Below, one piece after another: positions 24,809 to 34,389 of a stretch of 64,000 nt of DNA. This stretch comes from Tepidibacter aestuarii (GTDB lineage Bacteria; Bacillota; Clostridia; Peptostreptococcales; Peptostreptococcaceae). The notes beneath the pieces are model-generated. The model was not told where the DNA came from. It ran no database searches and worked only from the letters and a program-made list of their open reading frames with translations. Location: positions 2,976,001 to 3,040,000 of the forward strand of contig NZ_OW235315.1 of assembly GCF_934924865.1 (NCBI RefSeq), in the 5' to 3' direction. The first letter of the stretch is position 1; each line of letters begins with the position of its first letter. A program made the translations under genes and the position numbers.

Positions 24809-26086
24809 TTAATCCTTATCTATAGATAATGGAAGAAGCATTGCCACTATAGCAGATATTGCGAATGATGCCATGGCAAACTTTAATGAATTATAATAGC
24901 TTCCAGATACGTCATATAAATAAGCTCCCATAAAGCTTCCAAGTGCAGGTCCTATCCCCATAACTATAAGAGTTGATAGTCCCCATATCTTTCCAAATGT
25001 TTTGTTTCCATAAACAGACGCTGCATATCCTGCAACTCCACCAGGTTCTATAGCCCAGTATACAGCAAATATTATACAAGATACTATACTAAGAGTTACT
25101 GCACCTTTTCCAGTCATTAAAGCAAGACAAGCTATAACTCCCATTAGAGGCGCGAATATTAACATATATTTTCTACCCTTAGTTTCATGGTTTAGCTTTG
25201 TCACCATCTTATCTGCTACAACTCCCATTAAAGGCATTGTAAGTATTCCAGCTATTCCTATTGCTACATAAAGATTAGTAGCAGTAGATAAAGTTAAATC
25301 ACAATCTGCCATCCAGTACTTTACAATCTGAGTCCAAACTAAAAATTCTGCAACCATACTAGTTAAAAATGCTATTATAGAACCCCATATAGGGAATGTA
25401 GAGAAGGCCTGTTTTATACTCCACTCTCTATCATTCACATTATTATCCTTAGCTTTTAATGTGTCCATACCAAAAGGCTTAAGTCCGTAGTATTGAGGGT
25501 TCTTCTTAGCAACCAAAGTAGCGATTATTAAAGCTATTAATACTACACAAGATAATATTCTCATAGCAAATCTCCAGTCCATAGTTGCAAGAACCTGCTT
25601 TGCTCCAAGACTTAGTACAACCTGTGCAACAGGAGCTCCCATAAAAGCTATTCCCCACATAGTTGCATACGCCTTACCTACATACCATTTTCTAACCGAT
25701 ACTGTTGACGACACCCAAAGCATACCAGTTCCTATTCCTGCAAATACAGCATATGGAATCAAATATGACATATATGTTTTAGCAAAGCTTGTTACCAGAA
25801 ATCCTAAAGAACCACTTATAGCTCCTAAAAAATACGCGGGCTTAGTTCCCCATTTATCTATTATCATTCCACTAAAGAATGCAGTTACTGCATAAACGCT
25901 CATCATAAGTGAATAACCTAGAGTTAGTTTAGATGCACTCCAACCAAGATCATTTGCCATAGGACCTTGAAGTACAGAAAAAGTAGCTCTATAACCAAAC
26001 AAACAAAATACTGCAAGCCACGATGCAAGAACTACCTTATAACCTAGGTGTTTTGCTTCCTTTTCACTTACTCTGCTCTCTAGCAT
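24809..26086 (-). CDS. MFS transporter inside the hpd operon
   Basis: 425-residue major facilitator protein with twelve predicted helices, of the oxalate/formate-antiporter-like or monocarboxylate-like group (GWSASKLTLGYSLMMSVYAV; DKWGTKPAYFLGAI). Located 32 bases after hpdC and 102 bases before hpdA on the same strand. From this position it probably imports 4-hydroxyphenylacetate or a related aromatic acid, or exchanges it for a product. Substrate is inferred from context only. Confidence 0.9.
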   Translation of the reverse strand: MLESRVSEKEAKHLGYKVVLASWLAVFCLFGYRATFSVLQGPMANDLGWSASKLTLGYSLMMSVYAVTAFFSGMIIDKWGTKPAYFLGAISGSLGFLVTSFAKTYMSYLIPYAVFAGIGTGMLWVSSTVSVRKWYVGKAYATMWGIAFMGAPVAQVVLSLGAKQVLATMDWRFAMRILSCVVLIALIIATLVAKKNPQYYGLKPFGMDTLKAKDNNVNDREWSIKQAFSTFPIWGSIIAFLTSMVAEFLVWTQIVKYWMADCDLTLSTATNLYVAIGIAGILTMPLMGVVADKMVTKLNHETKGRKYMLIFAPLMGVIACLALMTGKGAVTLSIVSCIIFAVYWAIEPGGVAGYAASVYGNKTFGKIWGLSTLIVMGIGPALGSFMGAYLYDVSGSYYNSLKFAMASFAISAIVAMLLPLSIDKD

Positions 26087-26118
26087 TTAATATCAATCCT
26101 TCCAATTTATTCGCTATA

Positions 26119-26376
26119 TTATTTTTTAAACTCGTGTGAATTACAAGTTACAGCATTTAGATCTCCATATGTCCAGTTATCTTTATCAAGACCTGTGCAC
26201 ATTCCTAATTCATCTTTATCAGAGTTTTTAAAGTTAGAACAATTTCTACACTTAGGACATAGTTCAAATACTTCACATACATCAGAATCTATATTAATCA
26301 TATTTCCTGTTACTCTACAAATCCCCTTAGCAGCATCCATAGGTGAAAAATTTAAACAATCATTGTGTTTTAACAT
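26119..26376 (-). CDS. hpdC: 4-hydroxyphenylacetate decarboxylase small subunit
   Basis: 85-residue iron-sulfur subunit found only with 4-hydroxyphenylacetate-type decarboxylases. The start LKHNDCLNFSPMDAAKGICR and the Cys pairs PKCRNCSNF, GMCTG and AVTCNSH match HpdC, which binds two 4Fe-4S clusters and is needed for stability and activity of HpdB. ATG 26376 is chosen: the HpdC family begins at this Met and AAGGAG lies 10 bases upstream. The gene follows hpdB by 5 bases. Confidence 0.93.
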   Translation of the reverse strand: MLKHNDCLNFSPMDAAKGICRVTGNMINIDSDVCEVFELCPKCRNCSNFKNSDKDELGMCTGLDKDNWTYGDLNAVTCNSHEFKK

Positions 26377-26381
26377 AATCA

Positions 26382-29105
26382 CTACACTCCTTCATATTCT
26401 GTTCTTGAAATAACTTCATCTTGAATAGGTTTACCTATTTCACACCAGTATTGTGTAAATCCTGCAACTCTTACCATAAGATCTCTATAGTTATAAGGAT
26501 TTTCTTGTGCATCTCTTAATACCTTAGAGTCAACTATATTGTACTGTATATGGAATCCACCTTTTCTCATGTATGAGCGTGTTAGGTCTAATAAATGCTT
26601 AGTTCCCTGCTCTCCTTTTAATGCACTTGGATGTATCTTCATATTCATTTGAGAGTTTTGAGAATTTGAATGATCCCAAACTGTAGCTGATTCAAATAAA
26701 GCATAAGGCCCATTTTTATCAGTTCCAGGGTAAGCAGACATTGAACCATCTGAATATGTTGTTCCTGCAAGTCTTCCATCAGCTGTAGCAAGTGTTGCAG
26801 CTCCTTGTGCTCCATGAGTTGAAACTGATATTTGACAAGCGTACATAGGTTTTGCATAAAGTGACATTGCAGTCTTTGACATTTTACAGAACCAGTCTTC
26901 ATACCCCTTAAGAATACTATCTGCATAAGGATTATCATTACCATACTTAGGAGCCATTAAGCATTCTCCATATATGTCATCATATGATCCACTGTTATCT
27001 ACTTTTTCTTGATCTACCATTGAGAAATTTCTTGTTTCAAGAGCATTCCTGAATCCAAAGTTATTTATCATAGCATCCTTTAACTGTTCAATAGTAAACT
27101 TCTTATCATCGTATACAACTTTTTTAATTCCAGCTAATGAGTTTACCATAGTTACTGTTCCACAGCTTTCAACGTTAAATGTAGCATTATATCTATATCC
27201 CATATTACCTATATGCTGTCCTTTAGATAGACAATCTGGTTTTAAGAAAGAGTTTACAACAGACATATTATGTTTACGCCATATATCATGCTGTACATTA
27301 TTAGTTTTAGCTAAAACGTCAACTGCCTTTTCATAGTACATCTTGAATGTATCAACTAACTCTTCATAAGTTTCAAGCTTTCTATTATGAGGTTCAAATA
27401 CTTTAATTCCAGTTCTATGATCTACTCCATTAGTAAGTACTAACTCTAATACCTTAGGATTTGCTATAAAGTGAACTCCAACACTCGTAGGTTGACCTGC
27501 TCCTCCAGGTATTTTATATTTCTTGCCATTTAAATCAAGTTCTTTCCAGCATCCTGGTGATGTTTCAAGGCATCCTCCTATTGCAAAAGATCTGGCTTCT
27601 TCAATATTCATTCCTTCAGGTGAATATTGATTCATCATAAATTCTATTCCAACTCTATTGTTCATCCAAGCTGGATATCCTGCACCAGTTTTATCGCATT
27701 CTACACATTTTAATAAGAACTTCTCTGGAAGTTTCTCATCGTAAAGCACTGATAAAGTAGGCTGAGGTGTTGAACATGTTATACCGGCTTCAACTATTAA
27801 CATTTCTAAATCATTAGTAGCAGACTGCCCATCAGGAGTAAGTCCACCAAGGCTTAAGTTGTTAAATGTGTTTCCTGATAAAACTCCTCCAACAACCCCT
27901 GTTGATGCAAAACAATCTATACATGTAATCTTTATTCTATATAATTCTAGAAGTTCTAATACTTCTTCCTTAGTTATCTTTCCTGCTTCAATATCTTGCT
28001 CGTACCAAGGATATAGTACTTGACCTAATCTTCCTATTGATAGTCCTGATATTGCATCTTCATTTAAAACTGCAATGTGTAGGATGTATGATAATTGAAG
28101 TGCTTCTCTGAATGTAGATGGCTTTTTATGAGCTATGTTTTCTAAGCAGTTAGCTATATCCATATACTCTTTTTTATCTTCTTCATTCTTAGCAATGTTT
28201 TCAAGTCTTCTAGCATGCTTTGAATAATTTAATATCCAAGTTTGAAGACCTTCTATAACATGAATTACAGATTCATAGAAATAAAGTCTGTCCATTCCTG
28301 TTACTCCATCTCCATCTGCATTTCCAGCAACCTCATCCTTACATTCTTTAGCCATTTCTATAAGTTTATCAAATCCATACTGAAGAGGATAATAATAGTT
28401 TATTACTTCTCTTCCTTGAGGTAGAGTAAATCCTGAGTCAAACATACAAACCAAGCTTCTCATTATATTTTCTTTTACTTTGTAATCTGGAACCATTTTC
28501 TCGTATTTATGCCCTAAATCTTCAACCGATCTTCCTACCCACTCATTTGCAACCTTTAAAAGAACAGGAATTTCTTCTTTTCTCATTCCAAACTTACCAG
28601 CAATAGAAACTACATTTCCAAAGCTCTTTGTAACATTTCCTCCACCGTGTCCGAATTCGCTTAGTTCTCCAGCACTTGCACTTCCTGTTTCAAGAGCCGC
28701 CTTGTATAGTTCACTTTCTTTGGCTACGAAGAAGCTTTCTGAAAGCCATGGCATAGGGAAAGATCCTCTGTAGTTATAAGTTTTTTGCATAACAAGTTTC
28801 TCTCCAGGAATTATGTTTGGTGTAAGTCTTGAAAATGCCTCTTTTAAAGCAAGAGCTCTTCTAACTACTGCAATCTCACCTTCAAGCTCGTTAAATTTAC
28901 GATTATACCAATAAGGAAACTCCATATTAGCAGTTGATAATGTATTATAAAATATATCTCTTAACCTCTTAGCCCTTGGAGTTGGTTCTTTCTTTACCTC
29001 TCTATCAACCATCTCCTCAGGAGCTCTTCCTCCATACTGATAATTAATTGACAATCCTTTAGATGCCAAAATATCAGCAAGTTTCACTTTTTTACTATCA
29101 TCCAT
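26382..29105 (-). CDS. hpdB: 4-hydroxyphenylacetate decarboxylase, glycyl radical large subunit
   Basis: 907-residue glycyl radical enzyme that decarboxylates 4-hydroxyphenylacetate to p-cresol, a bacteriostatic end product of tyrosine fermentation. The active-site [10 protein letters not shown] segment places the catalytic Cys at about 512 and Glu at about 514, the pair typical of arylacetate decarboxylases. The radical Gly is in [11 protein letters not shown] at about 882. The N-terminal region ([15 protein letters not shown]) also matches the HpdB type. Presence of hpdC and hpdA argues for the hydroxyphenylacetate enzyme rather than phenylacetate or indoleacetate decarboxylases. ATG 29105 has a GGGGG ribosome site. 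The promoter is not obvious; no sigma-54 site is seen upstream. Confidence 0.95.
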   Translation of the reverse strand: MDDSKKVKLADILASKGLSINYQYGGRAPEEMVDREVKKEPTPRAKRLRDIFYNTLSTANMEFPYWYNRKFNELEGEIAVVRRALALKEAFSRLTPNIIPGEKLVMQKTYNYRGSFPMPWLSESFFVAKESELYKAALETGSASAGELSEFGHGGGNVTKSFGNVVSIAGKFGMRKEEIPVLLKVANEWVGRSVEDLGHKYEKMVPDYKVKENIMRSLVCMFDSGFTLPQGREVINYYYPLQYGFDKLIEMAKECKDEVAGNADGDGVTGMDRLYFYESVIHVIEGLQTWILNYSKHARRLENIAKNEEDKKEYMDIANCLENIAHKKPSTFREALQLSYILHIAVLNEDAISGLSIGRLGQVLYPWYEQDIEAGKITKEEVLELLELYRIKITCIDCFASTGVVGGVLSGNTFNNLSLGGLTPDGQSATNDLEMLIVEAGITCSTPQPTLSVLYDEKLPEKFLLKCVECDKTGAGYPAWMNNRVGIEFMMNQYSPEGMNIEEARSFAIGGCLETSPGCWKELDLNGKKYKIPGGAGQPTSVGVHFIANPKVLELVLTNGVDHRTGIKVFEPHNRKLETYEELVDTFKMYYEKAVDVLAKTNNVQHDIWRKHNMSVVNSFLKPDCLSKGQHIGNMGYRYNATFNVESCGTVTMVNSLAGIKKVVYDDKKFTIEQLKDAMINNFGFRNALETRNFSMVDQEKVDNSGSYDDIYGECLMAPKYGNDNPYADSILKGYEDWFCKMSKTAMSLYAKPMYACQISVSTHGAQGAATLATADGRLAGTTYSDGSMSAYPGTDKNGPYALFESATVWDHSNSQNSQMNMKIHPSALKGEQGTKHLLDLTRSYMRKGGFHIQYNIVDSKVLRDAQENPYNYRDLMVRVAGFTQYWCEIGKPIQDEVISRTEYEGV

Positions 29106-29190
29106 CTAACTTACCCCCTTGTAAACTGACTTGCTCTATATATGTATATGATTTTACTTTTTGATTAATGCTTTAACTATTTTGAATACA

Positions 29191-29331
29191 ATAAAAAATT
29201 CGTCTAGTTGCTACGCACTGACTCATGTCGCCAACGATCCCTACGGGCTCCGTTGCTCAAAAATAGTTGCAAATTTAGTTCTTTAACCAACGTTATACAA
29301 ATATTCGAAGTTATCTATTTTCTTAGCATAA
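29191..29331. repeat. GC-rich dispersed intergenic element, copy B
   Basis: Same orientation as copy A, with core TTCGTCTAGTTGCTACGCAC and CCCTACGGGCTCCGTTGCTC nearly identical and a more diverged right part. It lies immediately next to the terminator of the small membrane-protein gene (29330-29364). Confidence 0.85.
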
Positions 29332-29364
29332 AAAAATCTTCCTTGGATAATCCAAGAAAGATTT
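29330..29364 (-). terminator. Terminator of the small membrane-protein gene
   Basis: AAATCTT (29334-29340) pairs with AAGATTT (29358-29364), inner CTTGGAT/ATCCAAG. T-run on the minus strand. Confidence 0.8.
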
Positions 29365-29367
29365 AAA

Positions 29368-29703
29368 TTACATATATTTATGCTTTTTATAAATTAATTG
29401 ATTTATGTATATAAGAATTAAAAAAGATGCGAATACCCAAACACCTTTACTATATAAATTAAACGCATTTACTGCAAACCCATATATTAATGCAAATATT
29501 CCAGAGTTTAAATAACTGTAGAATTGATAAGTAAAGTATCCTTCTTCGCTTTTGAATTTCTTACTTCCAAATATAATTTCCCCCTTATCATTTTTCTTTA
29601 AAACTTCCAAAAGCTTCTTTTGTCTTCTTTCAGATTTTTTAACAGAAAAAGCATAAGCAATACTTATAACTCCAATTAACGCAAATACAAAACTATTAAT
29701 CAC
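29368..29703 (-). CDS. Small hypothetical membrane protein
   Basis: About 111 residues with one N-terminal hydrophobic helix (NSFVFALIGVISIAYAF), a basic cytoplasmic stretch (KKSERRQKKLLEVLKKNDKG) and two helices near the C-terminus (SGIFALIYGFAVNAF; VWVFASFLILIYI). No family recognised. The start is best placed at GTG 29703, with GGGGG 8 bases upstream. An ATG five codons earlier has no ribosome site because the G-run lies after it. Confidence 0.6.
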   Translation of the reverse strand: MINSFVFALIGVISIAYAFSVKKSERRQKKLLEVLKKNDKGEIIFGSKKFKSEEGYFTYQFYSYLNSGIFALIYGFAVNAFNLYSKGVWVFASFLILIYINQLIYKKHKYM

Positions 29704-29870
29704 TTTATCGACCCCCATAGCTTTAATATATCTTATTTTACTAATAATATATTTAAAAGTATATATTATTAGGTTAAGTAATAATACTCACAATCACAAA
29801 ATTCCAAACTACAACTTGACTGTTCATAATATGACTTTAACTCTTTAACAATATCTAAGACAATATCCTT

Positions 29871-30137
29871 CTACTTATTTAAATCAGAAAATGTAGGATT
29901 ACATACTCCCGTTATTTCATAAGTATCTTCTCCACCTAATGGACACCCCCACTTTTCATGATATATAGTCTTTATTTTAGATACATTAGCCGAAACATAA
30001 ACCCCTTTTAACTCATAATGCTCCTTAGCTAATGACTGCCACTTTAAATATATATCCTCTTTATTTTTATGGTTATTGTTTTTATGAAAATGGCCTTTAT
30101 TAATACCTATAACAACTGTAAACTTCTGTGTTCTCAA
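29871..30137 (-). CDS. Hypothetical protein
   Basis: 88 residues, soluble, no family recognised. Features are KWQSLAKEHYELKGVYVSANVSKIKTIYHEKWGCPLGGEDTYEITG, which resembles short phage- or element-type proteins but without a clear match. The TTG start at 30137 follows GGTGAT by 5 bases. The gene lies in a run of small unrelated accessory genes. Confidence 0.5.
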   Translation of the reverse strand: MRTQKFTVVIGINKGHFHKNNNHKNKEDIYLKWQSLAKEHYELKGVYVSANVSKIKTIYHEKWGCPLGGEDTYEITGVCNPTFSDLNK

Positions 30138-30219
30138 TTTATATCACCACACTTAAATATATAGTACATTTTATTGTTCCAATAGTGAATATAAATTAAA
30201 CATTTTATTTTTTGCTTAA

Positions 30220-30579
30220 TCACTCTACAATTAAAAGTATAGTAAAAAATATAATAACTATTCCATATGGAATTAACTGACCTCTTTTCTTATCATCTTT
30301 AGAATACTTGTATTGTATATAAAAATCTCTAAAGCAAAAGGTTACAAAATATATTTTAAGAGCTAAATTTTCATATTCTTCATTTGCTATAAAAATAAAA
30401 TATATTAAGCAAATAATATTAGTAATATCTAATATCTTAGTGAACTTATTTTTATTTTTTTCTAAAAAATCGCTATTCTCATAATTATCTTTTTTTGCTA
30501 AATAAAGAGTTCTAATACTTGTGTATATATTCAATGCAGCAAATAAGGAAATTAAAATTTTATTTATAATCTGAACCAC
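30220..30579 (-). CDS. Small hypothetical membrane protein
   Basis: 119 residues with four hydrophobic stretches (IINKILISLFAALNIYTS, ILDITNIICLIYFIFIA, LKIYFVTFCFRDF, YGIVIIFFTILLIV). No family recognised. GTG start at 30579 with GGGGG 9 bases upstream. The gene is one of several small membrane-protein genes between 29.3 and 31 kb. Confidence 0.55.
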   Translation of the reverse strand: MVQIINKILISLFAALNIYTSIRTLYLAKKDNYENSDFLEKNKNKFTKILDITNIICLIYFIFIANEEYENLALKIYFVTFCFRDFYIQYKYSKDDKKRGQLIPYGIVIIFFTILLIVE

Positions 30580-30616
30580 ATCCTTTAACCCCCCATTTTT
30601 AATTCATAATTACAAT

Positions 30617-30988
30617 CTACTCTGTTGCATCTTCTTTTATTTTTTCAATATAAAATTTAATATATCGGTTGCCTTTAAAAGTTAGTCTTCCTATATTACC
30701 CTCTAATATAATTGCATAGTCTTCAGGTTTTACTTGAAATTCTATTTCCTCTCAATTTTCTAATTTAAAAACCAAATAATAAGTTACATAAAAGTTAGAT
30801 ACCCTCTCCTTCGAACTTACACTTGATCTAGTGTCCATTCTCTTTGAAACTAAAGTTGCTCTAACTGTTTGAATAGGTTTTTTCATCTGCTCAACTATTG
30901 ATGCTATAATTTTATAAACTTTCCATAATATAAAAATAATTATACTTAAACCTATTAATAAACCTATTATATTTCCTATTATCTCCAT
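30617..30988 (-). pseudogene. DUF2500 family protein interrupted by in-frame TGA
   Basis: The frame reads an N-terminal membrane helix (IIGLLIGLSIIIFILWKVY), then TVRATLVSKRMDTR and FYVTYYLVFKLEN, meets TGA at 30754-30752, and continues in the same frame for 45 codons (EEIEFQVKPEDYAIILEGNI, GRLTFKGNRYIKFY) to a TAG at 30617. The two halves together make a complete DUF2500 protein of about 123 residues. At the TGA the family usually has Gly (EN-G), so a single GGA-to-TGA change explains it, i.e. a nonsense mutation. Because this genome recodes TGA in other genes, selenocysteine insertion cannot be excluded, but a Cys is not expected at this site. AGGAGG precedes the ATG at 30988. Confidence 0.7.
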
Positions 30989-31579
30989 ATTACCTCCTAT
31001 TTTCTAACTAACCACACAATTTTATCTAGTTTTAAACCTAATAACTATATCTTAAAACATATTGGAATATTATTCAAATTAATAACATATGGCAATGCAC
31101 TATATACATTCTCAAAATCCCTTAATCAGCATAAAAAGCTAGTCACTAAATTTATTTTTAAGAACTAGCTTTTTTATGCTTAAATAAACATTTCTAACAT
31201 TAATTTATATATTTCCCGAGAAATTAACATTATTTATATAACTTATACAAAATAATTTATTATATATGCTCATTTATTTTCGTTTTAAAGTTCTTTTTAT
31301 ATCTTTAAGTAAAAACTTATTGCATTTAATCGAAACCCCTTGATACTGTTAATCTTGATATATAAACTTTGCTTTCTAAAACAATATTTAGATCAATCAT
31401 TTATATTCCAAGATTCAAATTCTTTTTATTAAAATAGTTTCTATTTGATAAGGGTGGCTGGTATTTTTAGAAAAGGCCATAGAAAATATTTCTTTGATAG
31501 AATACGCAAAAAAAGAAATACTAACATTTAAATAGAATGAACTTGCATAAGTAATTAAATATCAATAAGGAGGGCACCT
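30989..31579. other. Gene-free stretch with an orphan terminator
   Basis: 591 bases without a supported gene. It holds a strong hairpin at 31128-31180. The remainder is AT-rich; GATAAGGGTGGCTGG near 31450 looks superficially like a T-box end, but the rest of a T-box is absent. Confidence 0.6.
31128..31180. terminator. Orphan bidirectional terminator hairpin
   Basis: AGCATAAAAAGCTAGT (31128-31143) pairs with ACTAGCTTTTTTATGCT (31164-31180). No gene ends into it on either strand, since the neighbours on both sides begin, not end, here. It may close a small RNA or be a remnant. Confidence 0.65.
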
Positions 31580-32020
31580 ATGTCTATTGAAATTTCTAAA
31601 GCATCATCTCATTTATTAGAAGGGATGAAAGTGGAATCAACATCTAGAGGATTTAAAATGATTTTAGATGAACCCATAGAAGCAGGAGGATCAAACACTG
31701 GAATGAATCCTGTAGAAGCAATACTTTGTGCTCTAGGTTCATGCCAATGCCTAATTACAAAAATGATAGCTTCCAATATGGGAATAAAAATCGAAGATTT
31801 AAAGATTAATCTTCAAGGAGAGCTAGATCCTACAGGCTACCAAGGAGATACAAGTGTAAGACCAGGATATGAAGCTATTAGATCTACGTTTATTATTAAA
31901 TCAAACACATCAGAAGAACAGATAAAGGAATTGATTACACAGGTAGAGAAGTTCTGTCCTGTAGGAGATACCGTTTCTAACGGAACAAACTTGGTAGTTG
32001 ATTATGTTGTTGAAAAATAA
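31580..32020 (+). CDS. OsmC family peroxiredoxin-like protein
   Basis: 146-residue OsmC/Ohr-family protein, probably a thiol peroxidase acting on organic hydroperoxides or a related redox protein. NPVEAILCALGSCQCL carries the first conserved Cys region and EKFCPVGDTVSNGT the second, as expected for the two redox-active cysteines of the family. AAGGAGG precedes the ATG at 31580. Single gene. Confidence 0.9.
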   Translation: MSIEISKASSHLLEGMKVESTSRGFKMILDEPIEAGGSNTGMNPVEAILCALGSCQCLITKMIASNMGIKIEDLKINLQGELDPTGYQGDTSVRPGYEAIRSTFIIKSNTSEEQIKELITQVEKFCPVGDTVSNGTNLVVDYVVEK

Positions 32021-32040
32021 TAATTAATTATACTATTGAG

Positions 32041-32076
32041 AGGGTGGCATTAAGCTACCCTTTAAATTATTTTTTA
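32041..32076 (+). terminator. Terminator of the OsmC gene
   Basis: AGGGTGGC (32041-32048) pairs with GCTACCCT (32054-32061, one G-T), followed by an AT tract with six T's. It overlaps the convergent GrpB gene's 3' end. Confidence 0.6.
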
Positions 32077-32600
32077 TTGAACCATTCTTCTGCTTTTTTA
32101 TCTATACCTTTTATATAAGAATCTTTTCCTTCACAATAACCTTCATTATCATACCTAAATTTTTTAGCCAATCCTTTTTTTAATTCTTCATAGCATTTTG
32201 CTTCCTCTGGATGAGCAATCATATAATCTCTAAAATTCAAATGTCTTTTTATTTCAGGATTTCCCGTTTGAAATATATGAATATGATGTGTTCTATTGTA
32301 CAACCCTTTCATGAAAAATCTGCGATCTTTTATTCCATACTCGCCTTTTGCTATATACCCTAACTTCTCTATTTCCTCATTATATTTATCAACACTATTA
32401 ATATCTTTTACTTCAATTAAAATATCTATTATTGGCTTTGCATAGATTTTTGGTATAGATGTGCTACCAATATGATGAATATCAACTATTTCACTATACA
32501 TTATGCTACATATTTTTTTTGCTTCTTTTTGGTAGTCTTCATTCCATTTAAGATTATGAGGAACTACTTCTATTACCCTAACCTGTTTTTCTTCACTCAT
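32067..32600 (-). CDS. GrpB family protein (UPF0157, nucleotidyltransferase fold)
   Basis: 177-residue protein of the GrpB/UPF0157 family: VVPHNLKWNEDYQKEAKKI near the start, IHHIGSTSIP...AKPIIDILIEV with the nucleotidyltransferase-like GS...D signature, and HHIHIFQTGNPEIKRHLNFRDYM. The biochemical role is not known. ATG 32600 follows GAGAGG by 5 bases. Confidence 0.9.
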   Translation of the reverse strand: MSEEKQVRVIEVVPHNLKWNEDYQKEAKKICSIMYSEIVDIHHIGSTSIPKIYAKPIIDILIEVKDINSVDKYNEEIEKLGYIAKGEYGIKDRRFFMKGLYNRTHHIHIFQTGNPEIKRHLNFRDYMIAHPEEAKCYEELKKGLAKKFRYDNEGYCEGKDSYIKGIDKKAEEWFNKK

Positions 32601-32745
32601 CAAATCCTCTCCTTATTAATATTTAAATCGGCAATATTTTAATTTAAAAACATTCTGTGCTCTATCCACTTATCTAATTCTTTTCGACTATAATATGTAA
32701 CATATACAATTTGTATATATGGGATATAATAATATGGATTATTAA

Positions 32746-33192
32746 CTACTCTAACATTCCAACAACTTGATTTAATTTTGTTAAAGCATCAGGAGTAACT
32801 TTTAACGTTACATTCAACTCTCCTGTTCCTCCATATATATAAGAAAATCGAAAAAACTTTGTGTCTATTATATATGGCAACGAAATCCCAAATAAAGGAA
32901 TTCTTCCAATCGAAAATCCTGTAACTTCCTTGACTTCATCTTTTGTTGCTAACCTCACGTCTTTACAATTTAAAATATGTTTTACTTCTTTAAAATTAAC
33001 ACCGCCTCGCTCTCCTGAAACAACCAATGCATAAAAACCTATATCAGTATATATTATTAATGTTGCTGCCGTTTGCCCAATATTAATTTTAAAATAATCA
33101 GCACCTTCTTTTGCTGTATAAATAGGTTTGTCATTATTAATTAGTTCAAATGCAAATCCATGTTCCTTTAATAAGTTCTTTATATTTTCCAT
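32746..33192 (-). CDS. YbaK/EbsC family aminoacyl-tRNA deacylase-like protein
   Basis: 148-residue protein of the YbaK/ProX editing-domain fold, whose members hydrolyse misacylated tRNA (for example Cys- or Ala-tRNA-Pro). N-terminal KEHGFAFELINNDKPIYTAKEGADYF, then TLIIYTDIGFYALVVSGERGGVNFKEVKH, a C-terminal VTGFSIGRIPLFGISLPYIID. Lys and GxxPPFG-like residues (IGRIPLFG) are partly kept. Specificity unknown. GGGGG lies before the ATG. Confidence 0.85.
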   Translation of the reverse strand: MENIKNLLKEHGFAFELINNDKPIYTAKEGADYFKINIGQTAATLIIYTDIGFYALVVSGERGGVNFKEVKHILNCKDVRLATKDEVKEVTGFSIGRIPLFGISLPYIIDTKFFRFSYIYGGTGELNVTLKVTPDALTKLNQVVGMLE

Positions 33193-33323
33193 AAAAAATC
33201 CCCCTCAACAATAATTGATAATGCTTAGACTATAATAATACAACTTAATTAAACATATAAATATACTTTGTAGTTTTATGGTTATGCTATGCCCTTATTT
33301 CTAAACAACGTAAAGAATTTATT

Positions 33324-33842
33324 TTAGTTCATATTAAATTCTTTTACTTTTAGTTTAACTATATAATTGTGTCTTTTTCCATCATCTGTTGAACAATCTA
33401 GAGAAAAATAAAGGTTATCTTTAATAATATTTATTTCTTCTTCACTAAATAATTTTTTTGAACTTATTTCCCCTATCCCTTCATTTAATAAAAATCCATC
33501 AGGAGATATAGTTTTAGAATTGTCACCCGAATGTGATGAAGAATTCAATAAAACTATCTCTTTATTACCTTGTTTATCTATATAAATAGTTTTAAAATAC
33601 GATTTTATATTTTCTTCTTTATTTGTTTTATACTGTATTTTTCCACCAATAAGTGAATGCTTGTTAGTAGATATAAGTATAAGTCCATCACTTATTTTTA
33701 TTCCATTGCTTTCTCCCTCAAATGAATATACTTTAAATACTTGGTTATCAAGTTTATTTTTATATGAGACAGTTGTCCTAATAAATATTATATTTGTAAT
33801 AAATAAAAAAATAAAAACTCCAATTATGAATAATTTCTTCAT
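33324..33842 (-). CDS. Hypothetical secreted or membrane-anchored protein
   Basis: 172 residues: N-terminal membrane anchor or signal (KKLFIIGVFIFLFITNIIFI) and an extracytoplasmic domain rich in Lys, Ser and Asn. No family recognised. The ATG at 33842 is chosen because GAGGTG precedes it; the frame could begin 6 codons earlier. It lies in the accessory cluster of small genes. Confidence 0.6.
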   Translation of the reverse strand: MKKLFIIGVFIFLFITNIIFIRTTVSYKNKLDNQVFKVYSFEGESNGIKISDGLILISTNKHSLIGGKIQYKTNKEENIKSYFKTIYIDKQGNKEIVLLNSSSHSGDNSKTISPDGFLLNEGIGEISSKKLFSEEEINIIKDNLYFSLDCSTDDGKRHNYIVKLKVKEFNMN

Positions 33843-33915
33843 ATTTTCACCTCTTTTCAAAGTTATTTAATATAACTCTACTAAATATAATATTTTTTCT
33901 TAATGAACATTGTTA

Positions 33916-34125
33916 TTACATATCTTCAAGGTCAATAATAATCCTATTACAACTTTTACATCTATGACACTTAACTCTGCCATATTCCTTTAATGTCTCT
34001 CCACCAAATATACTTAGTTTTTGCCACCATTTCTCATCTTCATCATGCCACATAAATCCGTATTTACCACTATGAAAAAAACCTTGTATTAATTCACTTT
34101 TACAATAAGGACGCTCTATTTTCAC
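33916..34125 (-). CDS. Small zinc-ribbon-like protein, DUF6487-like
   Basis: 69 residues. It resembles DUF6487-type proteins (CPYCxxEL..G at the start, and a second Cys pair near the end): here VKIERPYCKSELIQGFF and KCHRCKSCNRIII. The first Cys of the CPYC pair is replaced by Arg, so one zinc knuckle is incomplete. GTG start at 34125 with GGGGGG 7 bases upstream. Function unknown. Confidence 0.6.
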   Translation of the reverse strand: MKIERPYCKSELIQGFFHSGKYGFMWHDEDEKWWQKLSIFGGETLKEYGRVKCHRCKSCNRIIIDLEDM

Positions 34126-34281
34126 TGTAATTCCCCCCAAACAATTTATGTTTAATAATAACTATATCTTAAATTATTTTGGAATGTTATTCAAATTTGT
34201 ACTCTATAAATACTTTTCTTAATTTGAGTAAATAGATATGTAAATATAATCATCATCTTTGCATTAAGTACTAAATATAAA

Positions 34282-34371
34282 AAATAAGGCTTATTAAAAT
34301 GTTAGTGAATGGTTTAAATGTTTTTGTATAAAATATTTAACACATTCACGGTATTTTAATAAGCCTTATTT
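34282..34371. repeat. Inverted-repeat element, simple copy
   Basis: Terminal arms of 19 bp, perfect (AAATAAGGCTTATTAAAAT at 34282-34300 and its complement at 34353-34371), enclosing GTTAGTGAATGGTTTAAATG and a partly complementary right half. The same core occurs at 59048-59250, where it is interrupted by a second inverted repeat. It is just downstream of the MFS gene (stop 34390) and can also act as its terminator. Confidence 0.75.
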
Positions 34372-34389
34372 ACCACTTAAGCACAAAAT

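Noticed and set aside
26382..29105. Pyruvate formate-lyase or glycerol dehydratase
   Set aside because: The GCLE motif, the RVAGF radical site and the adjacent hpdC point to 4-hydroxyphenylacetate decarboxylase.
31440..31500. T-box-like AGGGTGG before the OsmC gene
   Set aside because: Only seven bases fit; no ACCGCG continuation, no terminator after it and no reason for tRNA control of OsmC.
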